64,000 bases of DNA from Nitrospirota bacterium (lineage in GTDB: Bacteria; Nitrospirota; Thermodesulfovibrionia; Thermodesulfovibrionales; JdFR-88): NCBI GenBank assembly GCA_021789215.1, contig JAJYJS010000002.1, positions 5,762-69,761 on the forward strand, written 5' to 3'. Made by a program: the position numbers and the translations under genes. This document shows, piece after piece, positions 60,573-64,000 of the stretch; the stretch's first letter is position 1, and the number at the start of each line of letters is the position of its first letter. A model generated the notes under the pieces. That model was not told where the DNA came from. It did not search any database and saw only the letters and a program-made list of their open reading frames with translations.

Positions 60573-62114
60573 TCAGTGCATGCCGGCGGGTGCTTCGGAG
60601 CGGCCCTTCCTCATCAGGAAGACAAGCGGCAGGACCAGTATCATCAGGACGCTGAGCACAAAAAAGGCCCTGTTGAAAGAGAGCATCGAGGCCTGCCGCA
60701 GAAGCTCCTGGTAAATTACCCCCACCCCTGCCTGCGGCGAGAAAAAACCTTTATAATGCATTACCTGGGTGGATTTCTGGACGGCCATCTGGTAGTTCCT
60801 GGTAAACGGGGTGATGTGTTCCACCAGGGTGGTCTGCTGTATCTGGTTGCCCCTGGCGAGCATCGTGGTGACGAACGCCACGCCGAAGCTGCCGCCCAGA
60901 TTTCTGAGCAGGTTGAAGATGGCGGTTGCGTTGCCCATGTCCTCCTTCCTTATGCCGGACATCGTCATCGTGGTAAGTGGTATGAAGAGGAACCCCATGC
61001 CGACGCCAAGGACAACCCTCGGCATCAGGACGGTGTAAAAATCGGCATCGAGGCTGAACCGGGACATCATGTGCGTGGAATAGGCGGCAACCGTTATGCC
61101 GAAAGCGAGCAGGGCCTTGGGGTTCACCTTGGTCACCAGCCTCCCGGCTATGGGCATGGCAAGCAGGGTGGCAATGCCCCCCGGCCCAAGCACAAGGCCC
61201 GCAAGCGTGGCCGTATAGCCCATCATGCTCTGCACGAATATGGGCAGCAGCACGATGCTGCCAAACAGGTTGAAAAAGGCAAAGAACATCACGGCGTTTC
61301 CGGTGCTGAAAGAGATGCTTTTGAACGTGCGCAGGTTCACTATCGGGTGCCCGGTAAAGAACTCCACAAGGATGAACGATATCATGGAGAGGGCTGAGAC
61401 CGCGGCCAGCACGGTGATGAAACTGGAGGAGAACCAGTCGTCCCTCTGCCCCCTGTCCAGCACTATCTGGAGACAGCCAAGCCCAAGCATGAGGAAGACA
61501 AGCCCCCAGTAGTCTATCTTCTCTATCCGCCCCTTGAGGTAGTGCGGGTCGAAGATGAAGAGCGATATCATGAATATCGAGACGATGCCTATCGGGACGT
61601 TGATAAAGAATATCCAGTGCCAGGACCAGTTGTCCGTTATCCATCCGCCCATGAGCGGCCCTATTATGGGGCCAAACATTATGCCCACGCCAAAGAGCGC
61701 CATCGCCATCCCGTGCTGCTTTTTGGGGAAGGTCTCCAGCAGTATCGACTGCGATAGCGGCTGGAGCGCTCCGCCGCCGATGCCCTGCAAAATCCTGAAG
61801 ACCACGAGGCTTGGGAGGTTCCACGCGGTGCCGCACAGGAACGAGCTGACCGTGAAGAGCCCCACCGAGCCGATGAGGTAGCGCTTCCTTCCGAAAAGCC
61901 TGCTCAGCCACCCCGTCATGGGGATTATGATGGCATTGGAGACCAGATAGGACGTTATCGTCCACGTGGCCTCGTCTATGCCCGCCGAAAGGCTGCCCCT
62001 TATGTGCTCCAGAGAGACGTTGACAACGGAAGTGTCCACTATCTCTATGAGCGTGGGCAGCATCACGGTGACCGCTATTATCCACTTGTTTACGTTGTTG
62101 GTCTGCTGGTTCAT
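60573..62114 (-). CDS. emrB: EmrB/QacA-type MFS multidrug exporter (DHA2)
   Basis: 513 residues with 14 predicted membrane helices. Motifs seen: WTITSYLVSNAIIIPMTGWL after an N-terminal LDTSVVNVSL-like VDTSVVNVSLEHI, RLFGRKR, and motif C in helix 5 GPIIGPLMGGWI. It is the inner-membrane proton-driven component of a tripartite pump with the adjacent EmrA and TolC-type proteins. Substrates not predictable. Confidence 0.95.
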   Translation of the reverse strand: MNQQTNNVNKWIIAVTVMLPTLIEIVDTSVVNVSLEHIRGSLSAGIDEATWTITSYLVSNAIIIPMTGWLSRLFGRKRYLIGSVGLFTVSSFLCGTAWNLPSLVVFRILQGIGGGALQPLSQSILLETFPKKQHGMAMALFGVGIMFGPIIGPLMGGWITDNWSWHWIFFINVPIGIVSIFMISLFIFDPHYLKGRIEKIDYWGLVFLMLGLGCLQIVLDRGQRDDWFSSSFITVLAAVSALSMISFILVEFFTGHPIVNLRTFKSISFSTGNAVMFFAFFNLFGSIVLLPIFVQSMMGYTATLAGLVLGPGGIATLLAMPIAGRLVTKVNPKALLAFGITVAAYSTHMMSRFSLDADFYTVLMPRVVLGVGMGFLFIPLTTMTMSGIRKEDMGNATAIFNLLRNLGGSFGVAFVTTMLARGNQIQQTTLVEHITPFTRNYQMAVQKSTQVMHYKGFFSPQAGVGVIYQELLRQASMLSFNRAFFVLSVLMILVLPLVFLMRKGRSEAPAGMH

Positions 62115-62141
62115 GCCGTTTCCGGGGGCAAAGAAAAAACC

Positions 62142-63239
62142 TTACCTGACTATTACGGTCGGCACGACCGACATGCCTATCCTGAGGATATGGTCCGGGT
62201 CCTCACCGGGGTTGATGACGATTTTAACCGGTATCCTCTGGACCACCTTGACATAATTGCCGGTGGCGTTTTCCGGGGGGAAGAGTGAGAAGACCGCGCC
62301 GGTGCCTGCCATTATGCTCTGCACCGTGCCCCTGAACTTCCTGCCTGGATAGGTGTCCACCTCTATATCGACCTTCTGGCCCGGTTTCATCTTCTTTATG
62401 TCGGTCTCCTTGTAATTGGCCGTAACCCATACGTCACTCAGGGGCACTATCGCCATCAGGGGCTGGGCGGGCTGGATCTGGTTGCCAAGCTGGACGGATT
62501 TCTTGGTGACAAACCCGTCCGCCGGAGCGTAAATTTTCGTGTAGCCCGCATTCAACTGCGCGGCCTCAAGGCTGGCCTTTTTCTGGTTGATGACCGACGC
62601 CTGGGAGAGAAGCGCCTTCTCAAGCTGGACGATAACAGCCTTCTGGGTTTGGACGGCGGACTGGGACATCTTCACTTTCTCGCTTGCATTCTTCACCCTG
62701 GCGACGGCAACTTCATACCCGGTCTGGACATTGTCATAGCGCTCCTTCGAGATGGCCTCTTTTTTATAGAGGTTCCCGGCCCTCCTGATGTCCTTTTCCG
62801 CCAGGGACAGGTTTGCCTGTTCGAGCTGAAGGCCGGCGTTTGCCGCCTTCACGTCCGCCTGCCGTTCAAGGAGCTGCTTTCTTGCCGCCTCGATCCTTGC
62901 CCTGTACTCGGAAAATTTTCCTTCCTCCGCGCCAAGCCCGGACCGGGCCTCCCTGACCCTCACGTCATAATCCGTGGGGTCTATTTCCACAAGCAGGCCG
63001 CCCTGTTTAACAAACTGGTTGTCGTTTACGTTAATGGCGCAGACGGTGCCCGATACCTTCGAGGCTATCGTGTGCACGTTGCCGTCCACGAAGGCGTCGT
63101 CGGTGGAGATATGGGTCTTCTTGTACTGTATGTAGAAAAAGACCGCGAAGGCCGCTACGATGCCCGTAATCCCGAATATGACAAAAGCTAGCTTTCTCCT
63201 GCTCTTTGCAGGTTTTTTCTCCTGCTGGTTCTCTTGCAT
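62142..63239 (-). CDS. emrA: EmrA/HlyD-type membrane fusion protein
   Basis: 365 residues: cytoplasmic N-terminus rich in Lys, one membrane helix (~17-37), lipoyl-type half motifs, a long alpha-helical coiled coil (about 90-215), and a C-terminal beta-barrel (IYAPADGFVTKKSVQLG, PLSDVWVTANYKETDIKKM). Bridges EmrB to the outer-membrane channel. Two bp after the TolC-like stop and 27 bp before emrB. Confidence 0.95.
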   Translation of the reverse strand: MQENQQEKKPAKSRRKLAFVIFGITGIVAAFAVFFYIQYKKTHISTDDAFVDGNVHTIASKVSGTVCAINVNDNQFVKQGGLLVEIDPTDYDVRVREARSGLGAEEGKFSEYRARIEAARKQLLERQADVKAANAGLQLEQANLSLAEKDIRRAGNLYKKEAISKERYDNVQTGYEVAVARVKNASEKVKMSQSAVQTQKAVIVQLEKALLSQASVINQKKASLEAAQLNAGYTKIYAPADGFVTKKSVQLGNQIQPAQPLMAIVPLSDVWVTANYKETDIKKMKPGQKVDIEVDTYPGRKFRGTVQSIMAGTGAVFSLFPPENATGNYVKVVQRIPVKIVINPGEDPDHILRIGMSVVPTVIVR

Positions 63240-63241
63240 TG

Positions 63242-64000
63242 TTATTTATATACCTCCGATAAATCCTTTCCTTCCGAATATAAGACCCCGGCTTCCGCTT
63301 TCCTTAAATCGTATAACGCCGTAAAGTGATTGGTCTCGGCAACAGTCAGCAGTGTAAGCGCGTCGAGCACGTCCGTGGCGGTGCCGACGCCTTCCGTGTA
63401 TTTTACCCTGTTTATCCTCGCGTTCTCTTTCGCCTGCTCCACCGCCCCTTTGGTGACGGCCACCCTGTCCCTTGCCGACTGCAAATTCAGCATGTATCTT
63501 TGCACCTCGAGCCTGATGTCGTCGGCTATCTTGTCCCTCTGCTCCAATAGCTGCTGCTGCTGTCCGTGTATCTTCGATATCTCCGCGGTTGTCGCTCCGC
63601 CGTTGAATATATTGAACCTCATCCCGAGTATTAATGACCAGTTGCCGTTTGGGGTCATGAAGCGGTTCTGCGTATAGCCGTAGCCTCCCGATGCGAAGAA
63701 CTTTGGGAAATAATCCGCCCTGACCGATTCCCTTTGCAGATTGAGGGATTTCAGCGTTGCGTCCACTATCTTGAGTTCGGGCCTGTCCTGCTCCGCGCTC
63801 TTCCATGCGCTGCCAATGTCCGGGACTGTCTCCGGCAGCAGCGGGGTCTCCGAGACATCCACCGCCTGAAACTCCGTTGTCAGGGGCCTCGAAATGAGGT
63901 TGTTTACGCTGGAGGCGTTTACGTCCCTTACGTTCTTTGCGTTCACAAGCCTCTGTTTCGCGTCCGAAATCCGCACCTGGGCCTGCAAAAGGTCGTTCTT
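63242..64000 (-). CDS. tolC: TolC-family outer-membrane efflux channel (partial)
   Basis: Open to the right edge of the window, so the N-terminus is missing; about 252 residues are seen. The helical repeats LLQAQVRISDAKQRLVNAKN and SARDRVAVTKGAVEQAKEN and the strand FFASGGYGYTQNRF match the TolC fold, which repeats coiled-coil helices and barrel strands. First gene of the export operon. Confidence 0.9.
   Translation of the reverse strand, partial: KNDLLQAQVRISDAKQRLVNAKNVRDVNASSVNNLISRPLTTEFQAVDVSETPLLPETVPDIGSAWKSAEQDRPELKIVDATLKSLNLQRESVRADYFPKFFASGGYGYTQNRFMTPNGNWSLILGMRFNIFNGGATTAEISKIHGQQQQLLEQRDKIADDIRLEVQRYMLNLQSARDRVAVTKGAVEQAKENARINRVKYTEGVGTATDVLDALTLLTVAETNHFTALYDLRKAEAGVLYSEGKDLSEVYK

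Noticed and set aside
1-64000. CRISPR array or rRNA genes
   Set aside because: No regularly spaced direct repeats and no rRNA-like sequence were seen.

Overview
The window comes from a diderm (Gram-negative) bacterium. It carries a complete LptC-LptA-LptB set, an Omp85/TamA-like barrel with a TamB-like partner, TatA/TatC, heptose-activating HldE2 and a TolC-EmrA-EmrB pump. Two CooC-like nickel-insertion ATPases and a folD-metV-metF run indicate the methyl branch of the Wood-Ljungdahl (reductive acetyl-CoA) pathway. Coding is rich in AGG (Arg) and ATA (Ile) codons. This would fit an anaerobe of the Nitrospirota/Desulfobacterota type. That placement is inference; no 16S or ribosomal protein gene is present to fix it.

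Layout. 1-114: tail of an unknown gene. 5202-218 (minus): argD-argF-rnj-nifS, an arginine/RNase J/cysteine desulfurase operon. 5285-9629 (plus): cooC-fau-folE-folD-metV-metF, a folate one-carbon operon closed by a strong terminator. 9733-12191: panB, an archaeal-type thymidylate synthase (minus) and a second cooC. 12284-19432 (plus): nnr-pgeF-CBS-tsaE-nadK-udg4-hit-recN-ferredoxin, a repair and cofactor-maintenance cluster. 30965-19429 (minus): dxr-rseP-nudix-hldE2-mfd-OMP-tatA-tatC-small ORF-HEAT-HD-GYP. 31498-31127: a DsrE-like gene with its own promoter and terminator. 31672-43664 (plus): rsmB-PASTA-rpe-TPR-pgsA-DUF512-aroE-lptC-lptA-lptB-rpoN-hpf-rapZ-rluD. 52156-43661 (minus): tamB-tamA-surA-like-small Cys protein-PPC protein-nitroreductase.

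At 52270 lies tRNA-Val(GAC), used as attachment site by a ~7.0 kb integrated element (about 52298-59416). Its ends are 93-bp direct repeats that differ at only two bases, and these two bases pair with each other in the tRNA T-stem. The element has, all on the minus strand, a lipoprotein, a 160-aa unknown, an 80-aa unknown, a 44-aa unknown, a CHC2-TOPRIM-RecA-like primase/helicase, three small proteins (two with Cys clusters), an excisionase-like HTH, an XRE repressor and a tyrosine integrase. It has no capsid, portal or conjugation genes, so it looks like a satellite or integrative-plasmid type element. The XRE gene has a consensus promoter with a palindromic operator inside its spacer.

Beyond the element, 59417-59782 is non-coding with a REP-like palindrome, followed by a YycJ-like metallo-hydrolase and a TolC-EmrA-EmrB export operon that runs off the right edge.

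The most notable points are the compensatory T-stem difference between the att copies; several promoters whose -10 box sits 7-8 nt before ATG (argD, cooC, nnr, XRE), suggesting leaderless mRNAs; an rsmB-PASTA-rpe order recalling the Firmicutes rsmB-prpC-prkC-rsgA-rpe cluster without the kinase; and an archaeal-type ThyA beside folate one-carbon genes.
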